NCBI GenBank assembly: GCA_030849465.1
Contig: JARVLF010000024.1
Location: 218,501-282,500 of the forward strand
From: Moesziomyces globuligerus
Taxonomy: Eukaryota; Basidiomycota; Ustilaginomycetes; Ustilaginales; Ustilaginaceae
DNA: 64,000 nucleotides
Reading direction: 5' to 3'
Both the position numbers and the translations under genes were made by a program. How positions within the stretch are numbered: the stretch's first letter is position 1; each line of letters opens with the position of its first letter. The notes under the pieces are model-generated. The model was not told where the DNA came from. It was given only the letters and a program-made list of their open reading frames with translations, and searched no databases. Of the stretch, positions 20,672 through 32,108 are shown piece after piece.

Positions 20672-23600
20672 ATGTTCCAGCCGACATGGTCGCAGGAGGC
20701 TTCCACACAATCCTCGCCCAACCTCCACCTCGATGCTCACACGGCCCAGGACCGCTCCGCCTCCCATTCCGACGCGAACCACCACCAGCAAGTCATGACG
20801 TACGAGGGCTCTTCCGCCGGCTACCCGCCCTCTGCCAACGACTCGGCCATCTACCAAGCCTCGTCCGTAGCGAGGCCTAACGGCGCAAGCACCGCCGATC
20901 CACCTCCCTTCGCATTCGAAATGCAGCATCAGCAGTCACAGCAATCCCAAAGTCAGCATCATCAACTGCATCCTTCCCAACATCAGACACATCACCTGCC
21001 GCAAGCCTCGCTCAACGACCAAAATCCGCACCAGCACCAGCACCAGCACCAGCAACATCCATCTCTCTCGCAACAGTCCCAGCATGCACACCATTCGTCG
21101 CAGTCCCACGTCGCTTCCGACACTCAGCGTCCCGATCAATTACACTCGGGGCCTCCGCTCTTCCTCGATGGCTCAAGCGTCTCGGCTCATGGCTCGGACC
21201 TTCACCTCGGCCAGCATCCCGGCGGCCCTCCCCAGGCTTACTCTTCCGGCCTGGGTCAAAATCTGGTGCACAACTCCGTCGCCACACCTTCCCAGGCCTC
21301 ACACAATGACACCGACTTCCTCATGCAGCAGCCCGATCAATACCCTTCCCGGCCGACTACCGGCTCCGAGCAAGGCTGGTCAGATTCCCTGCGGCCCTCC
21401 GACAGCACTCACACAGACGCATCCACCACTGGTGTCTCTCCGGGCTTGCAGAGGGCTGCGCGCCCAGCTGCGCTCAAGATCGACATGTCGTCGGTTCCCT
21501 CGAGCGCATTTATGGATGGATCTCAGTCCAGCCTACATTTGTCGCAGGTCGCTGATCCGGCCTCGGCCGGTCCAGGCCAGGCCGCTACACCAAACGCGCT
21601 GCAGACCCGTTTCGCGCCGCTGCCCAACTTCGAACAAGCCAACTTCCAAGACCAAGCATCCATGCAGCAACACTCCGATCTTGCCAAAGATGCATCCCTC
21701 AACGAGGCCTCCAGCCAGCCCACTTCCGGCCTCATGCCCGCCTTCGGCTCAGAACCCGGCTTCCTCAACCGCAGCGCAGCTGCCATGCCCAGCAGATCGC
21801 AGCTTGGCCAGGTCGAAGGCGTCGTAGGAATGGCCGGTGTCCCAGAAAGGCTCGGCCCATCTTCAACTCATCTCGGCATCCCTGCATCACCGAGCTCGCC
21901 TGCGGTCTCGCAGCTTGCCGGTGGCCACTACAGCCCAAGCTCGACGCTTTCCGGAGCCTTTTCGTCTCGGCCCGGTAGTCGCCCGGCGAGTCGCGGCCTC
22001 AAATCTGTCGCCAGCTTCACTTCTTCGGCTGGGACAGGCACAGCATCCGGAAGCGAGGCGCAGGCATTCGCCAGCCGGCCCCGCTCCAGTTCGGGCAGCG
22101 GCGTTGCGGTCCGCCCCATTGCAGCACTAACACGCACCACCAGCATGCAGAGCGAGATGGCCTACCAGACAGGAACGGGTTCGCCACTCTTCGGACTCTC
22201 ACAGAGCCGTAGCGTTCAAAATCTCGGTCAGATGCAGAGCCCAGCTATGTCAGCCCAACTGTCAAGTCCACGCAACCCAGCCAGCCACTCAGCCATGGAG
22301 CCATGGAGCCCCATGCAGCCCCACATGGCCCAGTCGCAGAGCTTTCGAGCTCCATACTCGGGTCCCGGATTTCAGACGCCGCAGATGCAGCAGTTCAGCC
22401 CCACGCTCACATCGCCTGCGCAGTCCCAATATTCGCCGCAGGCCCACTTTGGCTCGCATGCGTCGGGCATGATGCCCTTCTTCTCTCCGTCCATCGAGAC
22501 GACCCAGCAGTTCAACTCGTCTGGCAGCCTCGCATCGGACGGATTCGAGATCGCCGGCTTCAGCGAACAGCGACTCTCATCTGCTCTGGCCAATAGCGCC
22601 TCCATTAGCTCGGGCCCATCTGGCGGATCCCATCAGCGCGAGGGTCACAGCACTCCCACCATCGTAGAAGAGGAGGAAGATGCATTGCTCGCCGCCGATG
22701 GCCGTTCCGATATGATGCCGAGACCTGGTCAGGATGGCATGCACCTCGACGCGAACTTCCATGCGCAGCAGCAACACCATCCTCACGGGCACCATCTCCA
22801 GCATTTGCAGCAGCACCCCTCTCACCATCACCAACACTTGGCCAGCCAACCGCCCCTCGTTCTGCAGCGCACCCGCTCAGACCAGGTCCAGGGGATGCCA
22901 ATGGATGCGCCGCCGACATTCCAAAACCAGATGTCGTTCCCTCCCAACATGCGTCCTAGCCTCTACCAGCAGGTGTCGATGGCCGAGATGAATCGATTGC
23001 GCCAGATCCACGGACTTGGCGTCAGCGAGCGCAACTTCGGCGACTGTTCCGCCTTCATCGAAGACTACATCCGCCAGTACATCTCGACCCCCAGTCGCCT
23101 TGGCTTGGGCGAGCGAAACGTGCTCATCATGACCACGCGCGTGGCTCAGAAGAGTTACGGTGCCGAGAAGCGATTCCTCTGTCCGCCGCCTCTGGTGATC
23201 CTGATCGGAAGTAGCTGGTGGAACGCGTGTCCGGCGCCAGCGCGGCCCTCGCCCTTTTCTCCCGCGGGCCCCATTGATCCGGATCAGACACCCACGGTGC
23301 TTTCGCCTCCGCGAGTCACGATCAACATCAGCGGCGAACCAGGCATCCAGGACGGCGCACTCGAATGGGCCTCAAGCAGCGGTCGTCTGATCGACGTTGG
23401 CAACCCGTCATCCGAGATGGCCATATCTGGCCGATGCATTGGCAAGCAGCTCTACATCTCCGATGTCGACGAGAAGCGGCGCCACGTAGAGGCGCTCGTC
23501 TCAATCTCCGTGCCCGGCTCCTCGCCCATGGATCGACGCCTATTGGGCACCTTCCCAAGTCGACCAATCAAAGTGATCAGCAAGCCGAGCAAGAAGCGCC

Positions 23601-25255
23601 AGTCGTCTCGCAACACGGAGCTGTGCGTCAACCACGGTTCGGTGATCTCGCTCTTCCATCGGCTGCGGTCGCAGACGGTCTCGACACGCTACCTGTGTGT
23701 CTCGGGTGCGCCGTCGTGGTTCAAGGGCTCAGATAATCAGCCGTTCCTCAACATGAATCCGCGCGACCAGAAGGGCCAGGAGCCACCCAGCTGCTTCGTC
23801 GCCAAGATGTCGAGCTGGGATCCGTTTATCATCTACCTCGTCGACCCGAAGAAGCGAGCCGATGCGACGCCCTCGGAACCGCTGCAGCCACCCGTCAAGG
23901 GCTACCCGCCTCCGCCGCCGAACGCGCTCCCCACGGTCGGGTTGACGAGCTCGCAGATGACGATCCACTACAACCAGCCGATCGTGCTCCAGTGCCTCAA
24001 TACGGCGGTGGTGAGCCCGGTCATGGTGGTGCGCAAGGTGGAGAAGGGCACGACGGTGCTCGGCGGAGCTTCTGCCGGTCCGACCGAATCAATCTCGCGC
24101 GAGGCGTTTGGCGATCCCGTTTCGCAGCTGCACAAGATCGCCCTCGAGGTGCTCGAGGATCCGTCCGCGTCGGTGCCGCGGCCGATGGACGAGTCGGGCG
24201 AGTCCATGTCGCCGGGTCAGAGCGGACCGTTCTTGGCATGCCTCAACGAGTCGGTGGGCATGCACCGCCCAAGCGAGCCCAGGAAATGGGTGGGCAACAG
24301 CGGCTACAGCGTACCATCCACTCCAACAACGCCGGTGACGTCGATGAATCTGGCAGCCATGGATGCGGGCGAGCCCGTGCAGGGCAGCTTCCTTCCGACC
24401 AGCCCAACGTCGGCGGCTGCGTATGCTGCGGCACAGACTCGCTACTCGCTTGGCGCTAGCCGCGGTGGCAGCATGATGTCGCCGTCGGCCTCGGTGACGT
24501 CGCACGATGTGTCTGGCAGCATGGAACCGCCACCGTCGTCGGACGGAGGCAAGGTGAAGCGGCCGCGACGCGTGTCGTCCTCAGTGGTGGTGCAGAAGGA
24601 GCGTGCTGCGGCCGCTGCGGCTGCGAGCAAGAACCGACGACGAGGACAGTCGCTGTCGGTGGTTGGCATGCAGAACCAGGGCCTGTCTGACGTGGAGATC
24701 CTGCGTCGCACGGGTTCGTACACCAACTCGATGACGTCGGACTCGTCGGTGGCTAGCGCGGCGCCTGGAGCCATGTGGTCGGTCGAGGTGGCCGACTCGG
24801 ATATCTGGACGGTGGTGGGCACCGACATTGCGCGGCACTCGTTCTACGTGCCGCCTCAGATTGTCGGAGGCTCGCAACCGCAGACGTCGATCACGGACGG
24901 CAACATTGCGCATCTGATCACGGTGCCGGCGCCGTCGCAGCCCATCACGCCAATCCCGATCATCACCAACGTGGTGGCGCCGGCACGCGATGGACGCTCT
25001 CCTATGCCCGGAGCGGGAGGCGCGGGAGATCAGAGCCCCGGGCTGGTGACCATCCTGGGCGAGAATTTCCACCCGAACCTGTTCGTCTACTTTGGTGATT
25101 GGAAGAGCACGCATCTGGAGGTGCGGACGCGGCAGACGATCGTCTGCTCGGCGCCGCCCGCGTTTGACTCGGGCTTGCCGCGTGGGCGTGTGCCAATCTT
25201 GGTGGTGCGACACGACGGCGTCATTTTCCCCACCGACTTCCATTACCAGTGCTGA
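20672..25255 (+). CDS. CSL family (CBF1/RBP-Jkappa/Su(H)/Lag-1) transcription factor
   Basis: The protein has 1527 residues if begun at the ATG at 20672, which has A at -3; an upstream in-frame TTG is ignored. Residues 1 to about 800 are Gln/His/Ser/Pro-rich and disordered. From about 810 the CSL core begins: an N-terminal Rel-like DNA-binding part with MTTRVAQKSYGAEKRFLCPPP split around residues 820-840, then the beta-trefoil with SLFHRLRSQTVSTRYL (about 993), nearly the animal RBP-J signature, and a C-terminal IPT/TIG domain (about 1430-1525) starting PITPIPIITNVV with ILGENFHPNLFVYFGDW. CSL proteins bind GTGGGAA-type sites; animal members mediate Notch output, while fungi lack Notch and use them in adhesion, cell-cycle and lipid control (Cbf11/Cbf12 of fission yeast). 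The long N-terminus suggests the Cbf12-like class. A large Ser-rich insert sits between trefoil and IPT. Confidence 0.93.
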   Translation: MFQPTWSQEASTQSSPNLHLDAHTAQDRSASHSDANHHQQVMTYEGSSAGYPPSANDSAIYQASSVARPNGASTADPPPFAFEMQHQQSQQSQSQHHQLHPSQHQTHHLPQASLNDQNPHQHQHQHQQHPSLSQQSQHAHHSSQSHVASDTQRPDQLHSGPPLFLDGSSVSAHGSDLHLGQHPGGPPQAYSSGLGQNLVHNSVATPSQASHNDTDFLMQQPDQYPSRPTTGSEQGWSDSLRPSDSTHTDASTTGVSPGLQRAARPAALKIDMSSVPSSAFMDGSQSSLHLSQVADPASAGPGQAATPNALQTRFAPLPNFEQANFQDQASMQQHSDLAKDASLNEASSQPTSGLMPAFGSEPGFLNRSAAAMPSRSQLGQVEGVVGMAGVPERLGPSSTHLGIPASPSSPAVSQLAGGHYSPSSTLSGAFSSRPGSRPASRGLKSVASFTSSAGTGTASGSEAQAFASRPRSSSGSGVAVRPIAALTRTTSMQSEMAYQTGTGSPLFGLSQSRSVQNLGQMQSPAMSAQLSSPRNPASHSAMEPWSPMQPHMAQSQSFRAPYSGPGFQTPQMQQFSPTLTSPAQSQYSPQAHFGSHASGMMPFFSPSIETTQQFNSSGSLASDGFEIAGFSEQRLSSALANSASISSGPSGGSHQREGHSTPTIVEEEEDALLAADGRSDMMPRPGQDGMHLDANFHAQQQHHPHGHHLQHLQQHPSHHHQHLASQPPLVLQRTRSDQVQGMPMDAPPTFQNQMSFPPNMRPSLYQQVSMAEMNRLRQIHGLGVSERNFGDCSAFIEDYIRQYISTPSRLGLGERNVLIMTTRVAQKSYGAEKRFLCPPPLVILIGSSWWNACPAPARPSPFSPAGPIDPDQTPTVLSPPRVTINISGEPGIQDGALEWASSSGRLIDVGNPSSEMAISGRCIGKQLYISDVDEKRRHVEALVSISVPGSSPMDRRLLGTFPSRPIKVISKPSKKRQSSRNTELCVNHGSVISLFHRLRSQTVSTRYLCVSGAPSWFKGSDNQPFLNMNPRDQKGQEPPSCFVAKMSSWDPFIIYLVDPKKRADATPSEPLQPPVKGYPPPPPNALPTVGLTSSQMTIHYNQPIVLQCLNTAVVSPVMVVRKVEKGTTVLGGASAGPTESISREAFGDPVSQLHKIALEVLEDPSASVPRPMDESGESMSPGQSGPFLACLNESVGMHRPSEPRKWVGNSGYSVPSTPTTPVTSMNLAAMDAGEPVQGSFLPTSPTSAAAYAAAQTRYSLGASRGGSMMSPSASVTSHDVSGSMEPPPSSDGGKVKRPRRVSSSVVVQKERAAAAAAASKNRRRGQSLSVVGMQNQGLSDVEILRRTGSYTNSMTSDSSVASAAPGAMWSVEVADSDIWTVVGTDIARHSFYVPPQIVGGSQPQTSITDGNIAHLITVPAPSQPITPIPIITNVVAPARDGRSPMPGAGGAGDQSPGLVTILGENFHPNLFVYFGDWKSTHLEVRTRQTIVCSAPPAFDSGLPRGRVPILVVRHDGVIFPTDFHYQC

Positions 25256-25699
25256 GGTGCGCCCCTGCCATGATCGCGGCGGGGCTTCAGGCTGGCTTAT
25301 CCTCGTCCCCCTCATCTCTTTTTCGTTTTTGTGTCGGTTCTTCCTGGCTCACTCCTCTTAGGGCTCGAGGTTATCGTTTTTTGGGATTTTTTGCACTGAA
25401 GCGTTCGTGATCGCCTGCGCTCGGCGTGTGCAAGATGGCATGGTGGTGAGTTGTACCGGCAGGGGAGCGCAACCGGCTGGGAATGCTGAGATTCGTCGGG
25501 ATGGAGGTGAATGCGTGAAATCTCAATTTCGGCCGGTAAGTTAGAGCGGGGTTGGTTGACGGGAATTCACATTGTGAAATCGACGTGGCTGGTTCGGAAG
25601 TGGACCTGCCGGCACATCTGAGGAATTCCGGCGGCTTGCGTTCAGGCCACCTATCTAGAAGACTATTACCTACCCTATCTGCATACGAATCAGATCAAG
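25256..25699. other. Intergenic region between CSL gene and hydrolase-MAPR gene
   Basis: This 444-base gap lies between two plus-strand genes. It holds the CSL 3' region (T-rich around 25318-25390) and the short promoter of the next gene. No gene is recognised. Confidence 0.5.
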
Positions 25700-27671
25700 A
25701 TGACGACGGCAGGTACGACGCGAAAGCTCAAGGTGCTCATGGCACACGGCTACACGAGCAACCGATTCCAGTTCTTCAAGCGCTCCGGGGCGATTCGCAA
25801 GGCTTGCCGAGACGTGGCCGACTTCACGTTTATCAATGGCCCGCTGATTGTTCAGCCGATCACGTGGGCCGGCGATCTCGACGCACCGGATGTGGATGAG
25901 GGCAAGCCGGTAGATGAGAACACGCCAATCGAAGAGCAGCCGCGTGCTTGGTGGCGTGCCGACGACGATGGCAACTACCTCGACTGGGACAAGTCGGTAG
26001 CATATCTCAACGAGGTGCTTCGAACCGAAGGTCCCTTTGACGGCATCGTCGGCTTTTCGCAGGGCGGTTGCCTGGCGGGTATCTTGGCGAGTGCATTCGA
26101 GAAGCCCGACCGCATGCCTGGGCTGGAACTGCCCAAGAACCAGGGCGCGTTCAAGTTCGCCGTGGCCGTGTCGGGATTCCGCAGCCGGGACAGGCTGCAC
26201 CAGGCGCTCTTTGAGCAGCCCATCGAAACGCCCGTGCTGCACGTGCTGGGTCGTGCGGATCAGATTGTGGATCTGGAACGCTCGCAGACGCTGGTGGACG
26301 TCTGCAAGAACTCGCGCGTGGAGCTGCACGACGGCGGCCACTCGCTCCCCTCGCAGTACGTTGCTCTGCCGTAGTGAAGGTACGCGGGAGACGATGGAGG
26401 ACTGACGTCGACTTTTGACTCTTGACTCTAAATGCGATGCTGGACGAATCACAGGGCGCCGTGGCGCAACTTCTTCCGCGACTTCTTTGCCACGTTCTGC
26501 TCGGAGCCCTACGTGCCCAACGAGGGCTGGAAGACGGTGGCGGGTCCCTCGGACCGGCTGCGGGGCGATACGCCGGCAGGATCGGGGACGGTGACGCCTA
26601 CGCCGGAAGCCACGCAAGCAGCGGTGGCCAAAGCGGCGAGCAGCAGTACGGCTGGAACCTCGGACGCGACAGGTGAGCGAGACATCGACCCATCGAACCC
26701 TGCGCGAACGGTTCCTAAGAAGAAAGCAAACTCGCCTTTCCTGGTGCACCAGCGTTGGAAGGAGGAACAGGAGCTGCGACGAAGGAAGGCGGCCGAACGC
26801 GACTCTAGCAGCGCGAGCAAGAGTGACCGCAGCGACGCCGAGCGCAGGTCGAAGCGTCCGAGTGAGGCGGAGGAGCACACGACGGACCTGAGCGGGCCTG
26901 TGCGAACGGCGATGCTGGTGGTGCGGTTTGCCGTCATGTCGATCGCCATCGCCATGGCGGCTGGCTTCTTTGTCGCAGGCGATCCGCTGTGGGGCTACCG
27001 GGGCAAGTACACGAGACTGCGCACCTACCTTCCTGTAAGCATACCGAACGCCGGTGAAGCGAAGATGGAGAGAGCATCGGGCTGACTCTGACGATTGATG
27101 TACAGTATCGGGAGAGGATCTTCTCGCTTCCCGAGCTGGCCATGTACAACGGGCGCGATGCCAAGAAGCCGATCTACGTAAGTGTGTCGCGCGGGACGAA
27201 AGAGCAAGTGTAGGAGGGGCGGGGAGCTGACCAAGCTGTATGTGATCGGGCGGTACAGATTGCGATTCTGGGCGATGTATACGACGTCAGCGAGGGGCGG
27301 CGGATCTACGGCCCCGGGGGCTACTACTCGTTCTTCAGCGGGCGCGATGCGAGCCGTGCATATGTGACGGGATGCTTCAAGACGCACCTGACGTACGACG
27401 TGCGCGACTTTGACGACAAGCAGATGAGTGTAAGTCGACGGGAGTCGCAGGGTTGCCGGTCCCGAGACCGGTACGCTTGCAGACGGGAGGGCGCGGCTGC
27501 GGACTACTGACGATCGCATGATTATTTTTGCAACACCAGGATCTGGTCGTGTGGAAGCAGTTCTACGACCGGCACGAGCGCTACTTCAAGGTGGGTCGTG
27601 TGGTGCTGCCGCCGCTGGATGCGAGCGTACCAGTGCCGGAGCCGTGCGAAGATCCGACGGGTCACAAGTAG
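25700..27671 (+). CDS. FSH1-family serine hydrolase fused to a membrane MAPR/cytochrome b5-like domain
   Basis: Five exons (25700-26355, 26455-27034, 27106-27177, 27259-27429, 27540-27671) with clean GT..AG introns of 70-110 bases keep one frame for 536 residues. Residues 1-240 are an FSH1/OVCA2-type serine hydrolase: [10 protein letters not shown], nucleophile GFSQGG (Ser120), Asp187 in GRADQIVD, His214 in HDGGH; the first splice joins LPSQ to [11 protein letters not shown], as the family needs. After a linker comes [14 protein letters not shown], a charged stretch, a hydrophobic span ([19 protein letters not shown]) and a MAPR domain with [29 protein letters not shown] and SGRDASRAY, keeping the two tyrosines used for haem in PGRMC-type proteins. 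Hydrolase and MAPR are normally separate proteins. The only ATG candidates for a separate MAPR are at 26432 (inside intron 1) and 26910 (start of the membrane span), so either a true fusion or an unseen alternative first exon is implied. Confidence 0.8.
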
Positions 27672-30215
27672 CTGGTGCTTGGGCTCGCGTGGATGCATGG
27701 AAGGATGCCCAGACCGGATCGACGAGGCTGGCATGAAAGCAAGGCGACACATGCGGGGGATCTGATCCACGTGTGCTTCTCGTTCAACGCAATGCGCAGA
27801 CACACAGACGGAGAAGCGCGGTGAAAGAAGTGTGCAAACGTATGAGGCGCGTGCGCGAGATGGTGGGAGCGGAACTGCGACGGGGAAAGAAGGAATGCTA
27901 AATTGAGGGTGAGTTGCAAAGTCCCGCTGCGTGGCTGCAGTGGCCGCGTAGCTGCGTCGGTACATTGCAGCACAGCCTAGTGATGCTGGCTGGGCTCGTC
28001 TAAGAATGGCCTCCGAGAGCAAGCGGGAAGCAGAGTGGTCGGAGAGACAAGCAGCAGCGGCCGCGAACAAGCCGACGGATTTTGCAGCCCTCTGCTGGGC
28101 CGAGAGGGAGTTGACGCTTAGGCCGGGGGGCGACTAAGACCGAATTCCGAAGGGACGCAGGCCATGAAACGACGACCGCAGCTCGATGCGCAGGCGGATG
28201 CGTTCGGGAGTGCGCTGAGTGGTGTCACACTTTGACTGTGCATGGGCGTGCCGGACGCGGGAGGCGGAATTGCATCGGCACCCGCGATCGCGACTTGTTG
28301 GCTAAAAGCGCTTTGCCATCGAATCGAATCGAATCCATCGCGATCCGGACCTCCGTTGGTTGCATCTGCTCGGCTCTTCCGTTGGTCAATCACGAAAAGG
28401 GCAAGCCACCGATGCGACTGCTCGAGCTTCACGATGTGACGCCGGTGGGACGTGCAAAGTGGTCGCGTGCGTCATCTGTGTGTGTAGGCTTGGCCTGACG
28501 CCTCGTCCAGAGCGGTGCCTGAGCGCGCGTCGCCTTTTGTTTGTTAGCGGCAAACGACCGCGTGTCGTTCGGCTGTCGACGCCGCTGCAGCCCTTTTTCC
28601 CTGCATTTTTTTCAGCCTGATCTCGCCTATCACACACCCATACCCACTCTCACCTTAACCGAGACAGCAGCTCACCGTGATCCGTCACACGGCCTCCCCG
28701 CACCCTCTACCTCTCCTTGTCCATCTATCAACCTTACTCCGACTTCTGTTGTCCGGCATCTCGTTCCGCTAGCCACACGCCCCAGGCCGGTCAACCCCGT
28801 GGACAGCCGCCGCCAAAGGTGAACTTGCGCATGCTGTCCAACGCCAAATTTCCTTTCCTTTTATTTCCAGATTATTCGATTCCGCCTGGAATTTTTGTGG
28901 TTGCTGTGCTTCGCATCTGGCGGAGTTGAACATGTGTCGCACAAGGTGCACCTTGCCAGCTGATGCCGTGCTGCTGCTCCGGTTGCTCCTTTTCAACGGG
29001 TAGCGGCCCGAACCTCCCCCTTCGCATGCTCATGCATACCACGCCTGGCCCGTCCTCACCTCTCGCCTCTTTCTCGTCCTAGCTTGTACACCGTACAATC
29101 CCAAACCTTCAACAGCGCGTGAGCGAGTAAGCGAGCGGGTGAGTGAGGGTGTGAATGTGCCAGCGAGTCCCCTCTCCCACCCCTGCCGCGCTCATCCGCC
29201 GCCGCGGTTCATCATCGCCGGTAGCAAATGCTAGCACACGATTCCACTCCCTTGGAACGGTTCCGCGATCGTCACCAAAGCCACAGCATCTCGCTCTCGC
29301 CAAAAACCTCTCCCCTGACAACGCTCCCCATCAGCTTCGCTCAGGGTCCCAGCCTCGACTGCCATTGGCCTCCTCCCCCCTCTTCCGTCTCCGTCTCCCG
29401 CTCGCCGAAACCGCTCCGCCCTGCCACGCCACGCATCGTCAGCCCTCACCTGTCGCCTTGCTCTTCAGAATGCCTCCGCGGTCGCATGGCAACCCTTGTG
29501 CAGCTACGCCCGCCTCCGCCTGCTTCTGCCGCGGAACCCAACTCGCTCCCCATATTGCTTGACTTCCACTCGCTCTGCCAACCACCTCCCACCCAGACTC
29601 TCTCGCCTGCCTGGCTCCTGGCCTCTCACTCGGCCCATCCCCACTAGCTCGCGCGACTCGCTATCAACTCTCTTTCTCCCGGCTCGGCCCTGCCGCACTT
29701 TGCTGCGAATATGCTTCCCGTCTGCATTCCAACTTCCGCCCCATCACTTAGCAAAACCTAAACTCCTTCCTTGCTTGTCCCAATCACTGCCCGCTGCTCG
29801 CTGTCACTTGGCACTTACTGCCAAGTCATCCTAGTCGCATCTCAGGAGCTCTCAACCTGACGCATCTACCCGAAACCATTCTCGACCCTCGTCCGCTCCC
29901 ACCCACCAGTCTCGCTTCCGCCGCCCCCCTGCTTTGTCTCCGATCCTCAGATTTGATCCCTGCCCCACCTGGTTTCCGTGCGCCCGAGCTGCCACTCATC
30001 GTCATCCTGACTCTTCTCCCAAGCCACCTCGACTGCTCGTCCCGCTCCACCTCGCGTTTGGCTATCGCTCTCCCTCGTGGTCGTCGTCACCGTCGCCGCC
30101 TTGCCTTTGCTCGTCACTACCACCATCACTCTCGTTTTCTCATCCGTGACGTACGCCGCTCCTCAGAGCCTTCGTACGTTAGCACGCTCAGCACATGCTT
30201 CGGTCCACCTGATAG
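27672..30215. other. 2.5 kb gene-free stretch upstream of the homeodomain gene
   Basis: No domain-bearing frame is seen on either strand. From about 28600 to 30210 the plus strand is strongly C/T-rich, like the segment in front of the CSL gene, suggesting an extended promoter and a long leader for the homeodomain gene. A weakly conserved gene cannot be excluded. Confidence 0.5.
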
Positions 30216-30626
30216 ATGATGAACTCGAGCTTTGCCGTACACACTCGAGCAACCGACAGTAAACAATCGCCTGCTACCTCTCAGCGCACCGACACAACTT
30301 CAGCACAGATTCCAAACCGCCCACAGCATCACCACGAGCTTCCCGATCGTAATCCCTTCCAGCCTCCGCTTCCACCCCATCATTCCACCACAGCTCTTCC
30401 TTCATCCATGTTTTCAGCCTCCTATCACTCCCGACCACCCATCCAGCCGCACAACCCACAGCTTTCGCAGCACTACCACCCTCACCAATCACACCAGACA
30501 CAGCAGCAAGATCAGCAGCCAGCGCAGCAGCACCTACATCAACAGCACCAACATCAGCAGCCGCCGCAGCAGCAACAGCCATCGCTTTCTCAACAACATC
30601 ACCTACAACAGCACAGCCAGCAACAA

Positions 30627-30658
<32 letters not shown>

Positions 30659-32108
30659 ACTGGCAATTCAACAACAGCATTTGCACCAGCATCAGCAGCA
30701 TCATCAATTGCAGCGCACTCCAGCGCAAGGATTCAGTGTACCGAGAACCGTGTCGACACCATCGTGGATCTCCAGCGCACAGTCGGCATATCCAGCGACT
30801 TCAAACATCAGCCCACCAGCCTCAGCTCTAGCGCCACTCTCCTCTTCCTCGTCCAGCGCTTCGCTTCTCTCCTACTGGGACCAGAGCGTCGCCAGCGACT
30901 CGGAGCTCGCCATGGCCTCCGCCATCTCGCCCTCCGATGCACACTACACGCTCTCAGACTCGACGCATCACCGTCATGCCTCGAGCGCCTCGCTGCCCGC
31001 CTTGTCCCCGACGGGTGTGATTTCGCAGCAGAATTCAGTCAGTGCCACCGCTGCCGGCCCGGCCTACTATGGCGCCAGTAATGGGGAGTACTTCCACCCC
31101 TATCGCCCAACATCCGGGCAGCCTCTGTCGACGAGTGCGCCCATGCCGACTTCCCATCACCCTGCCATGGTCTCGATGGCCTCCGCAGGAATGGCATATC
31201 CATCTTCGTTTGCGGCCCAGTACGGATCACCTGGACTGGTGTACGGTGCTTCAGGTTCGTCATTGCCGTTCTCGTCCGGCACGTCGTACGATGCGTATTC
31301 GCCCTCGTTTCCAACGCACTCGGGCTACGTCTCGTACCTCGCCCCCAACGGCGCCCACGACTCGCGCTTCTATCCGCTCAATCCATTCGAGATCAAGCAT
31401 CGTCGCCGCACAACCAAGACACAGTTCCGCGTGCTCGAGTCCACCTTCCGCGACATTCCCAAGCCCAACGCCACGCTCCGCAAGCAGATCAGCGCACAGC
31501 TCGACATGCCCGTGCGTGCCGTACAGATCTGGTTCCAGAACCGCAGGGCAAAGGCGAAAGCCATGGAGAAGAAGAGACAGAAGGATGGAGTTCTTTCCGA
31601 GACGGGGAGCGAGAGGCTTCGATCGGCGAGCGACATGTCGATGAGTAGCCGGCAGGCCGAGTCATCCATCTATCCCGCGGCGGTCTCGACTGATCAGCAT
31701 GATCGGACCCACACAGGCGCATACGGAGACACACAAAGGGATCCTGGCCGTTCCGTTGACCTTCCACCGCTCCGCCTGCGTACCGAGTTGCCGAGGCAGA
31801 ACACACATCCCTCACTCTCGCCACGACTCACGCTGCCCGCCATCCATGTCGACTCGTCCACCCGAGATCGCCGGCCTCAGGTCTCGCCGTCAGCAGCGTC
31901 GGCAGATGGAAGCGGCGGCCTGGGCTATGCGGTCAGCCAGGAACCACACGCCCACGGTGGCTTGGCTTCGGCACTCGACAGCTCGCACCGACCCAATCGG
32001 CCATCCAATGCGCCAGCGTATCCGCAGCGCGAGACGTCAAACCTACCCAGCGTGTCGCCGCGACCGCACGCGCACGAGGCGACGCGATTCTGGTCCGCAC
32101 CACAGTGA
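30216..32108 (+). CDS. Homeodomain transcription factor
   Basis: A single-exon protein of 630 residues if begun at the tandem ATGs at 30216; a later ATG at 30408 (MFSASYHS) is also possible, since the first 65 residues have little character. Residues about 60-180 are Gln/His-rich with a CAG/CAA-encoded polyglutamine tract. The homeodomain lies at about 395-455: it begins HRRRTTKTQFRVLESTF, has the loop IPKPNATLRKQIS and ends with the recognition helix VRAVQIWFQNRRAKAKAMEK. WFQNRRAK and the usual 60-residue spacing make it a typical rather than TALE-class homeodomain, like fungal Pho2/Yox1-type and smut Hdp-type regulators; it is not one of the b-locus mating proteins by context, since no divergent partner is present. 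The tail is Ser/Pro-rich. It converges on the CASP gene, with 163 bases between stop codons. Confidence 0.85.
30619..30660 (+). repeat. CAG/CAA repeat encoding polyglutamine
   Basis: A run of about 14 CAG and CAA codons inside the homeodomain gene, producing polyglutamine. Mixed codons suggest it is older than a pure CAG microsatellite. Such tracts often tune activation domains and vary among strains. Confidence 0.85.

Noticed and set aside
27522..28070. Minus-strand frame downstream of the hydrolase-MAPR gene
   Set aside because: It overlaps the last MAPR exon and has no domain or conserved pattern.
30216..32108. Homeodomain gene as a mating-type b-locus member
   Set aside because: No divergent partner homeodomain gene is adjacent and the recognition helix region looks typical rather than mating-type.
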